From Silene conica (taxonomy: Eukaryota > Streptophyta > Magnoliopsida > Caryophyllales > Caryophyllaceae), in NCBI GenBank assembly GCA_029255685.2, contig CM055311.2, forward strand, positions 17,878,952-17,942,951: DNA of 64,000 bases, in the 5' to 3' direction. Below are positions 22,282 through 34,369 of this stretch, one piece after another. Positions within the stretch are counted from its first letter, which is position 1, and each line of letters begins with the position of its first letter. The notes under the pieces are model-generated. The model was not told the DNA's origin. It was given only the letters and a program-made list of their open reading frames with translations, and did not search any database. The position numbers and the translations under genes were made by a program.

Positions 22282-23272
22282 TGTTGGGGCTGGTGTCCTT
22301 GACAATTAAGTACAATGACTTATTAAATCTCTTTAAGGATCACAAGGGCATACTTCAGTATTATTACCAGTTGATCCACGTTTATCAATAACGGTTGGCT
22401 TGCTAGATAAGTTTGACGTTATTGTAATACGGATGGCGGTGATCAACTGGTCCCTATACGTCACACCTATAGGACACGTTTGAGAGATGTGAAGGTATGA
22501 AAATACAGTCACATTTATGCCGAATACGACTAAACAGTTAGTCAGAGGTATTGACTATTAAATTAGTCAATAAGATGTTGAGATTATTATTTAATACGAA
22601 TTAAATAATTTTAGCTAACACGGATTACATGATTAATTCGTAAATTAAATGTAAATGGTTATATTTAATTAAATATTGTATTCGCATATTAATATAAACA
22701 GTTATATTAATTTGGGTAATTATTAATATCGTAATTTATCAGGCCATTATTAGTATATCGACTGCATTAATACCTGATAACACGTACACGATTTATAATA
22801 AAAATCCCGCGAATAATATTTAGCTAATCGGGTCGAATCACGCAAAGGAATAAGGTAAGAGTGGAGAAAGCCCACCCTTACCCAAGACCAATTCGGCCGC
22901 CCCCCTTGTAGCTACATAAGGAGAGTCTTTCTCCTTATGTCAGGAACTGTTGAATCATAATTCTCACAATTAGGGTTTTGAGAGCATTCTTCTCCCAAAA
23001 CTCAGATCTCACATCTAAAACCTCAATAACTCTCCCCATATTGCAAGGCAATTGGAGAGCCTTTCTAGCACACGCGGCATCGTCTCAGACAAAGTCTTGG
23101 GTGCAAGTTATAGGAGGGAATTTACTTTAATTCATGTTCTTAGGCCTATTCAAGCAAGGACCCAAGGTTGTATTCTTTTTCATGTTTTTATTTATCTTAT
23201 GACAATAATCACAACTGTAATTTTCATTATAATCCTGCAAGTTTAGGGCGAATACATGCTTTATTCCCTACA
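22282..23272. repeat. Family-D LTR joining Gypsy-C and Gypsy-E
   Basis: 991-bp LTR, TGTTGGGGC...CCCTACA, homologous over its whole length to the solo LTR at 27621-28617. The flanking 5-mers (GAGAA left, GTACT right) do not match, and the two sides are different, opposed gypsy elements. This suggests recombination between two family-D copies with loss of the DNA between them. No internal coding is attached, so lineage and strand are uncertain. Confidence 0.85.
22366..22780. other. Stem-loop train in family-D LTR (copy 1)
   Basis: At least seven stems. ACCAGTTGATC/GATCAACTGGT (22366/22441) encloses CAATAACG/CGTTATTG (22386/22417). Then GACTAA/TTAGTC with loop ACAG (22528), TATTGACTA/TAGTCAATA (22549), ATTATTTAAT/ATTAAATAAT with loop ACGA (22586), AATTAAATGTA/TATATTTAATT with loop AATGGT (22643, one wobble), ATTAATATA/TATATTAAT with loop AACAGT (22688), and TTATCAGG/CCTGATAA (22736/22773). 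Confidence 0.7.
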
Positions 23273-23887
23273 GTACTTAGCGAGAAAAGCGGTGGCTAAG
23301 TCATCCAAAGTAGTGAAGGTATTAGGGGGATGGATGTTCAACCACCTATCCGCCTTATCCGTCAACGAGTAGGGGAAGAGCATTAGCCTCAAAGTTTCTT
23401 CCGGCACCCCCGTTTTCTTGATCATTGCTACTTTTCCCTTGAACTTTCTCAAATGTCCATGAGCATCTTCATGAGAAGCTCCACTAAAAGCATTCTTCTC
23501 AATAGAGCTCATTTGAGAAGGGTGAATCTCGAAGTTTTGAGGCACAAGAGTGCCAAAATTGATTGGGTTTGTGGTATCATTGTGGTTTGGCCGATTGTGA
23601 TCTCTAAGGGCGACCATTATGGGAATTTGTGGGTGGTTTGGAATGTGAGGTGAGGGTGGTGGTGATTGGTAGAATGGGTTGTCGAAGTTTTCGGAGGTTG
23701 GGCTAGGAATGCTTTGATTTGGGCTTTGTGGTTCGGGTGAAGAGGGGCGGTTGTTTTGGCTAGTAGATGCGTGGGAAGATATTCTCACTCTCGCAATAGT
23801 CCTCCTCCTTAAGGCTCGAAAAAGCCTCTCCGGTTCGGAAGTCGACAACAAAGAATTAGAATCACCCCTAGGCATAAAACTTGGCAC
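23273..23887 (-). pseudogene. Gypsy-E gag N-terminal region (fossil)
   Basis: Starts MPSFMPRGDSNS, then a Pro/Ser/Asn-rich stretch and the conserved gag core IHPSQMSSIEKNAFSG, GHLRKFKGK and LFPYSLTDKADRWL. The last is the Athila/Tat-type retrotransposon gag motif. Only the start of the domain is present. Confidence 0.85.
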
Positions 23888-24035
23888 AAAATTAGTCGTC
23901 CTAGTGTTTTTTAGGCACTAGGGTGAGCAATATATCAACCACTCTACACTTAACTAACAAAGCTTTGATCAAAACAAAGAAAACACAACAAACTAAAGCT
24001 AAAACTAAAACTAAACTAAACAACTTCTAGCACCA

Positions 24036-24053
24036 TCCCCGGCAACGGCGCCA
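24036..24053 (-). other. Primer-binding site of Gypsy-E
   Basis: Element-sense TGGCGCCGTTGCCGGGGA, identical to that of Gypsy-C, three bases from the LTR edge. Confidence 0.88.
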
Positions 24054-24056
24054 TTT

Positions 24057-25746
24057 TGATGCGCGAGATTAAGTCGTCGGTTCTCACGATCAAACAAATT
24101 TATAAACCCGATATAAAGTAGTATAATAGGGTTATCGTTAGCAAGGATGGTGGGGAAATTGAATAGTTATGTTCTAATTATAGCTTGAGTCGGGGGTAAT
24201 AGGTTTATGATTGATTAACAACTAAAGAACAATTAAAGCAAATAAGTTAAGATTAAAAATCAATTAAAGGAAAACTAGGGTGTCGGGGGTCACTAAGATG
24301 GATAGACGAAGATACTAGAAAGTGAACTAGTAGGTCTCAAGTAAATAGTCTCGGTAAGTCTCTTCTCTCGAGTCGACTAAACCTAGGTCGGAATACCCTA
24401 GCTTTCGCTACAAATACCCACAACCAACCATTAAACATGCTAATACAAACCCTCAACCGTCGCTAAAGGCAAGTCACGCTAAAATGAAAGCCCAACTTTC
24501 GTTGAAGCGAATCATCAAACACCTAGCTTGCAACAAATGGAAACCTACTTTATCAAGAACAACTAATCAACAAACTAGTATGAATTTATCATCTAATCAC
24601 CACCCAAGTTCCCCCCTAACCCTAGGTATAAATCTACTCACTCACGGTAAGGAAAAACATGTGAATAAGAGATAAACAAGTGTTAAACATCATGAACAAG
24701 CAAAGGTAAACAATTGATTTAAGCAAAACTCAAAGTAATGTAAAAACAAAGTAAGGATTAGGAAGATTATACCAAACAATTGAATAAAGGTATGAACTTT
24801 GATTACGAATGGAAGATCCTTTCAAATGCTCCCAAAATACAACCAAAAACCCTAAGACAATTGCTAGGAACAACAAATAAGGAAATGACTAAGGAAAGAT
24901 TAACAAGAACTAAAAGATTAAGCTAAAAACTAAGGAAAGATTAAAATGTTTAAGAGAGTTTTTGTTGGCTAAGTAATCTCAATGGAACAGTAAAAACCCT
25001 AAAAATATGCGTAAAAAGTGTCTAAGAATGCGTGAAAATAAATGACTTAAGTGCGGGTTTATATAGAGTGCGGATTTCTGAAATAGGACTCTTAGCTGGT
25101 CAACCGGCTGCCGGTGGTGGACCGGCTGGGAGCCCAAATGTGAACTTCTGATATTTTTCCTTCTTTTCTTCAACTATGCCATGATCTTCAGCCGACCGGC
25201 CGGCTGCCGGTCGGGCACCGGCTGGGAGGTTGAATTTCAAGATCTGACTTTTTGCTCAATTTCTTCAATGTAAAGGTACCACCAGCCGGTGGACCGGCTG
25301 CCGGTCGGCCACCGGCTGGGAACCCTTTTGCTAGGATCTGCCCAAATCAAGTTTTTCTTCAAACTTCGAAAATTGGCTAAGTATGGATTGGGTCACCAGC
25401 CGGCAGGCCGGCTGCCGGTTGGCCACCGGCTGGGAGCCCTGAACTAAGAATCTGAAAGTTTTGCTCATTTTCGCCAAAAAGTCAAGTCAAGGTCCCCAGC
25501 CGGCCTACCGGCCGCCGGCTGGGAGGCACTGGGGAGGATTCTTTATAATTTCTTCATAATTCGATCCAAAATCGTCTCGTTTGCTCCCGTTTTTCGCCCC
25601 CGCCGCAATACCTACAAAATGTAAATCAAATAGGAATAGTCGAGGTAACGGGCATAAAAACAATCAGAGGCACGCAAAACGAGGTCGAATCGGGACCGAA
25701 AATGAAGAATACACAATGAAAATAATGACCAAAATGGAGCTCATCA
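24057..25746 (-). repeat. 5' LTR of Gypsy-E
   Basis: Plus-strand ends TGATGCGCGAG and GCTCATCA, 1690 bp. It contains GC-rich CCGGCTGCCGG-type repeats (25098-25530), directly upstream in element sense of a TATA-like CTATATAAAC (about 25057-25066). Confidence 0.8.
25098..25530. promoter_or_regulatory. CCGGCTGCCGGT repeat cluster upstream of TATA-like box in Gypsy-E LTR
   Basis: Five repeats of a 30-35-bp GC-rich word (CCGGCTGCCGGTCGG, then CACCGGCTGGGAG), spaced by about 60-90 bp of AT-rich sequence. They end about 35 bp from the TATA-like box. GC content is far above the surroundings. Confidence 0.6.
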
Positions 25747-27620
25747 GGCGACCATGCCTAAGGTGTAAACTTATGAAAACAAAACCTAAAATCCCTCTTA
25801 GAGGCAAGTTGCCCTGAGAGGAAGCGACTTAGCTTCAAGTTGCCTAGGGGAAGGCAGTTTGGCAGGCAGACTAGGCCTTATTTGCACCCCCTCTCTCAGA
25901 GGTAAGTCGTTGGGGTAAGCGACTTAACTTTAAGTCGTCATCGCCTGAGGGAAGGCGATTTGGCAGGTGGTCCTAGCACCATTATGAAAATTTTTCATTG
26001 ATCAACATTATCCAAAACTTGTCATACAAATTAGCTCAACATCATACTATCTATTTTAGAAGACAAAAAACCACAAATCCATTGAACAAACACAAGTCAC
26101 TCGGAATTGAACAAACACGATCTATTGAAACTTCAATCATTAAATTGAACAAACACAAATCCATTTATACAAACCAAATTGTCTAAGAAACTTAAATATT
26201 ATACAAATGCTACACTAAATTGTCTTTGATAGAAACCAAATTATAGAAAATACTACACTACCTTCTTCTAATTTCCCGACTTCTCTTTGATCTCCTTGGT
26301 TGAAAAGATGATCCGGCCTCATTTTCTACTTCTTGGCTGGGAGTTAGTTGACTAGCCAGGTAGTCAATCACCTGATCAAGACCGTGCGTCAGACTAGGGT
26401 GAGGAATGTTTGGTGGTTGAATAAGATATCCATAATTTGCATGAAAACCACCGTCCACATGTTGTAAACCCATATTTACAACAACCCTCTCTAACAAGCC
26501 TTACTTTACACACCAATCGACTCAATATAAGGTTACCTTTATCCACCATGTTGACAACCCTTGGAAAGCCTATACTCCCACACTTTTTCACGAGTCAAAG
26601 AACACCTCAAACCGACCTCGATTTTTTCTTTATCTCAAACATTAACTGAAAATCACCTAATTGTAAGTGATCACGTTCCGGCCAAACTGTCGTGTTTGAC
26701 AATTTATTTTTATTAAAGGTTGTGTTTGACAAACTTTTTTTAAAGGTAATGTTTAGGAAAAAAGGTTTTTTAAAGGTTGTATTTGACAAAAAAAAACCCT
26801 AATTCGAACTATTATACAATTTTCAAAGCTTTAATTAAATGCTTAATTGATTATAATTACTCTTTTATCACTTCTTTTTTTTTTAGAGGGACTCTCTTAT
26901 CACTTCTTAAAAAGTGTGAAATATTTTAGAATGACATATAAAGAAAAATGGAGAGAATATATTTTACGATAATGATCATTTTGTTATAATAGACATTTGA
27001 ATCGGATCATATAAATCAATTTCAATTTCAATTTGAGTCAAGCTTAGGTTATGAGTTTAAGTATCGAATTCGTTGTAAGTAGAATTATTTGGATTGAACT
27101 ATTTAAATCGGGTCAATTTTACAATGGTCAAATATAACCATATCTATTGGGCTGTGATTTGTATCTTAGTGGTACCTAACTAATCACTACATCTTCCTCC
27201 TAACATAAATTCTATCAGGTTGGATTTACCTGTCTGCCACAACACCACTCGGCACTCCCTACTCTATAATCCCCATCTAGTGGGGGTAGTAACTAATAGA
27301 GTATGCCTGTTGAACTAAAACAGTTCTTCCTTGTTCTGGTCAAAGCACTGCACATACTCCTTCGGAGTGAGTAGTTCATACAAGGGTTGGTCAACTATTT
27401 GGATCGGCTCAGTCCATCTGGACTTGATCCGTTTCACCTAATGGGTCATTTTTACCCGGTCAATAGTGCTCGGTCCGCTAAAAATTAGGGCCGGGCCTAG
27501 GTTTAGCAAATTCAACTTGATCTGCCCTCAACCTCGAACCGTCTTCAAATCACTTTCAATTTTTTTCTATCTAGATCTGACAAAACTGACCCGACTAGAA
27601 TGACTCACCTGATAAAGCTT
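25747..27620. other. Mixed intergenic DNA right of Gypsy-E
   Basis: No intact gene. It holds two diverged copies of a 75-bp unit (about 25798-25875 and 25893-25970: AAGTCGCTT-type words and GGGAAGGCAGTTTGGCAGG). Four degenerate copies of AAAGGTTGTGTTTGACAAA lie at 26690-26790. A short minus-strand coding remnant lies at 26258-26510. From about 27400 on, AT-rich DNA with words such as ACCCGACCCGA continues past the solo LTR, so it is the pre-insertion host sequence. Confidence 0.5.
26258..26510 (-). pseudogene. Unrecognised coding remnant
   Basis: A minus-strand frame reads GLQHVDGGFHANYGYLIQPP, then DYLASQLTPSQEVENEA and a basic tail PRRSKRSREIRRR before a stop. The basic C-terminus after an acidic/serine stretch is common at the ends of plant mobile-domain or transposase-derived proteins, but I cannot name a family. 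Possibly the end of the transposon whose repeated unit lies at 25798-25970. Confidence 0.35.
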
Positions 27621-28617
27621 TGTTGGGGCTGGTGTCCTTGACAATTAAGTACAATGACTTATTAAATCTCTTTAAGGATCACAAGGGCATACTTTTGTAT
27701 TATTACCAGTTGATCCACGTTTATCAATAACGGTTGGCTTGCTAGATAAGTTTGACGTTATTGTCATACGGATGGCGGTGGTCAACTGGTCCCTATACGT
27801 CACACCTATAGGACACGTTTGAGAGATGTGAAGGTATGAAAATACAGTCACATTTTGCCGGATATGACTAAACAGTTAGTCAGAGGTATTGACTATTAAA
27901 TTAGTCAATAAGATGTTGAGATTATTATTTAATACGGATTAAATAATTTTAGCTAATACGGATTACATGATTAATTCGTAAATTAAATATAAACGGTTAT
28001 ATTTAATTAAATATTGTATTCGCGTATTAATATAAACAGTTATATTAATTTGGGTAATTATACAATATCGTATTTTATCATACCATTATTAATATATCGA
28101 CTGTATTAATATCTGATAACATGTTACGATTTATAAATAAAACCCGCGGACAACTTATAGCTAATTGGGTCGAATCACGCATTGGGATAAGGTAAGAGTG
28201 GAAAGCCCACTCCTACCCAAACCCTATTTCGGCCGGCTGGTATTACAAAAGGAGGAGACTTCTCCTTTTGTCAGACTACTCTTGTTGCACTGATTAATAT
28301 AATCTCAAGGTAAAATTAGGGTTTTGAGAGCTTTCTTCTCCCACAACCTCAGATCTCACATCTAAAACCTAAATAGCTCTCCCAATATTGCAAGGCAGTT
28401 GGAGAGGATTTCTAGCACACGCGGCCTCGTCTCATTCTAAGTCTTGGGTGCAAGTTATAGGAGGGAATTTGTGTTAATTCCTGTTCTTAGGCCTTTTGCG
28501 CGAGGACTAAAGGTTGTACTTCTTTTCTTATGCTTTTTAATCTTATGACGATATTCACGACTGTATTTTTCATTATAATCCTGCAAGTTTAGGGCGAATA
28601 CGCATTTTATTCCCACA
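27621..28617. repeat. Solo LTR of family D with target duplication AGCTT
   Basis: 997 bp, TGTTGGGGC...TCCCACA, flanked directly by AGCTT on both sides (27616-27620 and 28618-28622). The internal region is gone, as expected after LTR-LTR recombination within one element. The stem-loop train of copy 1 is kept at 27705-28119. Several arms differ between copies but still pair; for example AATTAAATATA/TATATTTAATT here is a perfect stem where copy 1 has a wobble. Confidence 0.92.
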
Positions 28618-28622
28618 AGCTT

Positions 28623-29438
28623 ATCTGAGACTCGAAAATAACCCGACAGTGATTTGACCCGAACTGACTAGACTCGAGTACCCGAAATGACTTAATTAAG
28701 GCAAAATCATAACCTGAAAATGGAATGACCCAAACAATTGCCAAAATAACCCGTTTTGAAGTGATTGATCCAAATGCGTCCCGATAAATTGTTGTCCTAA
28801 AAAAACCCAACCATACAACACATTTGTGAGGTCTACAATGTTATCCCATCCTCCCCAGGCCATTACCGGGCCAACCTCCACGTTACCCAGCCCAACCCAA
28901 ATATTTGTCCACCCGTAGTTCATCCTAGAAAATAGAAAGTTATGAAGAATCATATGCAGCCATGTAGGTCTCCCACATGAGAGAAATGAAAGAGAGTGAT
29001 TTAGCTTATAACCCATAACGCTACACCACTTGATGTAATTTGATTTTGAGATGAAACCTCCTTACACTTATAAAATAGATACGAGAGATGACGTCCATGT
29101 GCCGATCTAAGAGAGCCATTAGGCCTGGCAATGACAGAGTAAATAAACTACTGTTGTATTTGTTTTTAAGCAACAATGCACTAAAAAAACTAAAAAAAAT
29201 AGACTGCTCCATCAGTTTGTTACTATCAACTAAAATCTAATCTAATACTCCATAGTATTGTACGAATAGTAGTAGTTCCGCTCTATTTTTCCAACTACTA
29301 CACTACCAAGTCTACAACTACAGTTCTACTTGAATAAAATTAGCTCATCCTTAATTTATCATTACCTTACAAAAGGGTAATTAATTTGATTAATTCAGAT
29401 TAGGAGTATACAAGTATAGCTCAGTGTTACCAAAAGTC
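28623..29438 (+). promoter_or_regulatory. 5' flank of the GABA-transporter gene
   Basis: Non-coding host DNA between the solo LTR and the ATG. AT-rich with no repeats seen. A TATA-like CTTATAAAATAG lies at 29054-29065, about 370 bp before the ATG, but nothing ties it to transcription start. A family-D LTR 0.8 kb upstream could influence expression. Confidence 0.4.
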
Positions 29439-32400
29439 ATGCCTCCTCAAACTCCTCTTGCTACTAACATATATCATGACACAAAATCCCCGCACTCCCT
29501 ACCTCTAAACGACGATGCTGGTGCTCACTTCGTTCTTGAATCTAAAGGTATCACTTTTTTCTGCATTTGTTTCCTATTTTGCGTATAGAATCATTCATGC
29601 TTCTAAGACGGTTGATCCTAAACTCTCTAGTTCATCTCAAAAGATATTCGAATGAGAGGACATATTAAGATGTACAACCGTTAATTGGACCTCAAGCATC
29701 AGCTTAAACATAGTCACGATATTAAGATAACGGTTGAAACTAGATCAAATACTTTTGGGGCCCAAGTAAGAATACAATATAGTCCACGGGTAATAAACCT
29801 TGTAACCATTTACTTGAGTTTTTTTGTTGCAGTAAGTCTTACTTAAAACACTTCAAATACTACCAAAACTTTTAGCATTTTTTAGACCATAGTAGAGTGA
29901 TTTGTTATGTATTTGACCGGTCGTAGAGATTCAGATGAATAATTTCCGTCTTAAATGGGAATTTATGTTTTGGTTAATATGAGTATATGACATTCTCGCA
30001 CGTTATTAGAGCCTGATATCTATTGGCCCCAGGTCTCGAATCTGAGCCCTGGGAACGCCAAATCTAAGAGTATGGAAACGTTTACTAAAAATTTCAAAAA
30101 TTTCATTATTGGGGATTGATGGAATCACATGACAAGGGCGGCGACTTTGGATGATGATCATAAGTTGATAATTGATATAATAATGTGCAGGGGAATGGTG
30201 GCATGCTGGATACCATCTGACAACGGCGATAGTGGGACCCACATTATTAACGTTGCCGTATGTTTTCCGGGGGTTAGGGTGGGGCCTAGGCTTCTTCTGC
30301 TTAACGGCAATGGGGTTGGTGACGTTCTATGCTTACTATCTGATGTCACTTGTTCTTGATCACTGTGAGAAGCAAGGTCGTCGCCATATTCGCTTCCGGG
30401 AACTTGCCTCTGATGTTTTAGGTACTTCCTCCTCTTATTATATTCATTCAATTGTCATTATGTTGTACTACCCATCTTATTATTATTATAGTACGGAGTA
30501 TAATGTTAGTGTGATTAATTCGCCACTTGCTACATTTATGACGATTGTAAGCATAAAACCCATCTAATACAACTCATATACCCCTGCTAATAATCAGCAT
30601 TACTTACTGTTGGAAATGTATTTTTGGATCGGTTTCACACTTAACCGCCTTAAGACAGACTTAGCTTTGGTTTGAGGAGAATGAATAAATGGAATGTCAT
30701 TTGATTATGGAATGGATACTAAATCCCATACTTGGTTTATATTGTTTGGTTGAACCTTAAAATGGAATGAAATGTCAAACATTTGGAATCTTGGGTTAAG
30801 GGTTGGGTATGAGATTAGATGGGATTGGAATGGATTTAGAATCCGGATAAAAATGGCTCAACCAAACATTAGAATGGATTAAATCCATTCCATTCCGTTC
30901 CAACTTCCCCAACCAAACACCGTGGATCCCTTTTGCACCTTTAGAATACTATTTCTAAATATTAGTTTGTACCGAGTATATTGTACTCCCTATCAATATT
31001 GGTAAAAGGACTTTAAATGGAGAAAATTGGGGGAGAACATGAATACATGATCCCTTGCTACTTGACAATTGACAGCCTGCCAAAGTCAAATGCTGTCTTT
31101 GTCCATTTAATCTAGGTAGCAGTTTTTCCCTTTCATTGAAAATGATGTTTTTTTTGTTTTGTTTTAGATTTGTTAAACTATGGAGAAATATTTTATGGTC
31201 TCATTTCATATTATACCTCTACTTATGCATAATGGAGTACGTTTTATAAGTTGTCCTTATACACATAATAGCCTCAGCCAAGACTTGTATACGGCCTTAC
31301 CTGGTAATAGTGTTAGTGTTCAATAATGACGAAAGGAGTAGTTAATTATGCTCAATCATCCCTTTCTATATACGTCCCCTCAATTTGGAACTCGACTTTT
31401 AAGGTAAAAATGCAAAACTGTTTATCCGAATGAAGTATGATAGTTTATCCAATTGTAGACGCTATAGTACATATTTTGGTCAATTTAGTACAACCGATCT
31501 CAAATCCAAACTTTCATTTTACTTAAGGAAAACCTTTTGCGTCTATGCCAAGGTTTGTAATGCGTATTATAGCCCATTACTAAGAGAGGAGTAGGCACAA
31601 TGTTCTATGGTCAGATTGGTCACTGCCCCTGAGTTGGTTGTTAAAGAAATATCAGCTGTATTAGTTTATTACTGAATATTGAGTGACAATTATTGATCTG
31701 GTGAATGAGCTTGTCAGCTTATTGAAAGGATGAGTTTGATGAAATTAGCTGCTTGGCCTTGGCGTAAGCGTATAGCATTTATCGATACGATGACGTTAAC
31801 TTTTCAATGGATTTAGCAGTTACGATACAGGAATTAGTTTAGGCACTATGGAATATAGATGGCTAATATAGTAGAGGGAGCATCTATATCACTTGTAGTA
31901 CTGTAGTAATGTGTTACTCTGTTGATGCTTTGTGACTTAACTTGAGGTTGTCGAGAAATTTTTCATGGATTTTTGTGAGATCTTACCATTGCTGTCATTT
32001 CATTAAACAACTTGAACAGGTTCTGGCTGGATGTTTTATTTTGTAATAACCATTCAAACTGCTATTAACACTGGGATTGGGATCGGGGCTATCCTGCTCG
32101 GTGGACAATGCATTCAGGTATGCTATATCTATGTAGTACGAAGTAACTTATTGTGACTATACCAGTCAACAAAGAAGCCATACATGACCAATTTACTATA
32201 ACAGACAGATTGCTTGAACATTTGATTATTTTATAATGAACATTCAGCAAATTTCAGAATTTTTATTGCCGAATTTGTAATGAAAGGCATCGTGTACTCA
32301 ATTTTACTTATCATCAGCAATCTTGGTTGATAATTAAATTGTCTCTGACAGTCCTTTAATTTGTGTCTGGCAGCTCATGTACTTGAGCCTTTCACCAAAT

Positions 32401-34369
32401 GGTTCACTGTTATTGTACCAATTCATAGCGATGGTGACAGTGGTAATGATAATACTCGCTCAGATTCCAAGCTTCCACGCTCTAAGGCATATCAACTTGG
32501 GTTCACTGATTCTGTGTTTGGGCTACAGCTTCTTAGTGGTTGGTGCATGTATTAATGCAGGTTTGTGGTTTTACGAATCATCCCTTTCTATTATGGACAG
32601 TACTTCATTTTGTCTATATCAATTCTTAAATTCCAAGAAAAACAAATTATTAAAGTTCCTTCGGTATGACTTCACACAGTCTTCAAGATGTCACTAACCA
32701 TGTAAGTATGTAACCATGTCACATAGTTAATTTTCTTTAAAAACTTGCGAGGTTTTGACCCATGGATATGTAATCGTGTCACATACATGAAGGCAGGGTT
32801 TCAGTAGTAGAAAATTTGACAGTGGAAAATTTGTCCAATTTACAGGTATTTCCAAAAATGCACCGGAAAGACACTATTCTTTGGAATCTGCAGATGCTAC
32901 AAGAGTGTTTAATGCATTCACTTCCATCTCAATAATAGCTGCTATATTTGGGAATGGCATACTGCCGGAAATTCAAGTAATTCGTCATTCTAACCTTATT
33001 TATAAAAGTCGATTAATTGTTGCTGGTATTTCATGAGGTTGTGAGTGTCCTATAACTCTCTTCGAAATGCAGTCTCATTCTATTGATAACTCAATAAGGA
33101 AATGCCATCCATCAAGGCATCCACCCACTAAAAAATTTAAAAAGAATAACTAGTTCATTACTTGATTCAGTCTCGTAACAATCATCACATGCGAGAAAAT
33201 GTGAAAGTTTTTGTTGCTTCAAAGGATGATTAAACTGATTGTTCTTTTACCTTTGATAGGCAACTTTGGCACCACCGGCAACAGGGAAGATGTTAAAAGC
33301 CCTTTCACTGTGCTACACTGTTATTTTTGTAACTTTCTACGCAGTTGCTGTCTCGGGGTATTACGTCTTTGGGAACAAATCTGCATCTAACATATTTAAG
33401 AGCCTCCTTCCAGACAACGGTCCGGCTTTGGCTCCGGACTGGCTATTAGGACTTGCTGTCATCTTCGTTCTTCTCCAGCTTCTAGCCATTGGCTTGGTAA
33501 AACACTCTCGCCACTATGCTTTGATTTCATTCTCGTTGTGCAGCTTATACCCTAGTGAGTCAACGACTTCTCTCTAATGCCTATAACGGGATGACTCTAC
33601 AGTAGGGTTAGAACTCGGCCACCTTTTTGTGTTAAGAGGGCTAAAAGATTGTTTCCAAATGGCCTGTGTATGGGATGTCATAGACCAATCATAACGTCAT
33701 AAATTAGGAGAATAGGCTGGACCTAAGAGGCGCACAAGGGTGCTTGTTCCCCCAACTTTTTAAAAGATACCAAGTATGAGTTTAGAAGTCAAGTTTTACA
33801 AATATTTAAGATAACGCCGGTAAAACACAAAAAGGAGGAAGATGAGACATGTGAGTCTGCGACACATCCGCCACATTGTCAACAAGACTTCTATTTCAAT
33901 CACTAAGCTGGGACTATCTTAATTCCAGTTGAAAGGTAAATTCCCGTTTACATGACATTATGTATGAAAAATGCGGCAGGTATACTCCCAAGTAGCATTT
34001 GAAGTGATGGAGAAGAAATCAGCAGATACAAAGCAAGGCATGTTTTCGAAGAGAAACCTTATCCCGCGATTAATCCTTCGGTCACTCTACATGATACTTT
34101 GTGGGTTCTTCGCAGCAATGCTTCCATTTTTCGGGGACATCAGCAGTGTCGTTGGAGCCATAGGCTTCATTCCTTTAGACTTCATACTCCCAATGCTTCT
34201 CTATAATATGACTTTTAAACCTTCTAAATCATCATCCATATATTGGATCAATGTCTCGATAATGGTCGTCTTCACTGGTGTTGGTTTGCTCGGAGCATTC
34301 GCTTCTATACGAAAGTTGGTTCTTGACGCCAACCAGTTCAAGCTCTTTAGCAACAACGTTGTGGACTGA
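29439..34369 (+). CDS. GAT1: GABA transporter 1-like amino acid permease (AAAP family), seven exons
   Basis: Apparently intact host gene of 460 codons. Exons: 29439-29547, 30191-30421, 32020-32117, 32374-32560, 32846-32976, 33260-33496 and 33980-34369; all six introns are GT-AG and phases agree. The product matches plant GAT1, a proton-driven GABA importer of the plasma membrane (AAAP/AUX-like family). A soluble N-terminus (residues 1-38) is followed by [15 protein letters not shown] and [14 protein letters not shown] (first membrane segment, characteristic of the family), [11 protein letters not shown], a RHINLGS loop, [30 protein letters not shown], and the conserved end [22 protein letters not shown] and [14 protein letters not shown]. 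About ten hydrophobic segments are visible. Length agrees with Arabidopsis GAT1 (about 450 aa). Residues around exon joins are continuous with the family. Start chosen because exon 1 gives the usual short hydrophilic head. It is the only convincing host gene here. Confidence 0.93.
30666..30917. mobile_element. MITE-like insert in intron 2 of the GABA-transporter gene
   Basis: Ends TTTGGTTTGAGGAG on the left and, on the opposite strand, TTTGGTTGGGGAAG on the right, with repeated TGGAATGGA words inside. About 250 bp, no coding. It resembles common plant hAT-type MITEs. Target duplication not clear. Confidence 0.5.

Larger units (their letters stand above)
23273..25746 (-). mobile_element. Gypsy-E: Athila-type element, 5' part
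   Basis: Minus-strand element with 5' LTR 24057-25746, tRNA-Asp-like primer site 24036-24053 and the first ~200 codons of gag, truncated at the family-D LTR. Little of the element is left; broken. Confidence 0.85.

Noticed and set aside
28607-29016. Minus-strand frames upstream of the GABA-transporter gene
   Set aside because: No codon bias, no domain, and they overlap the solo LTR edge and promoter-like DNA; chance frames.
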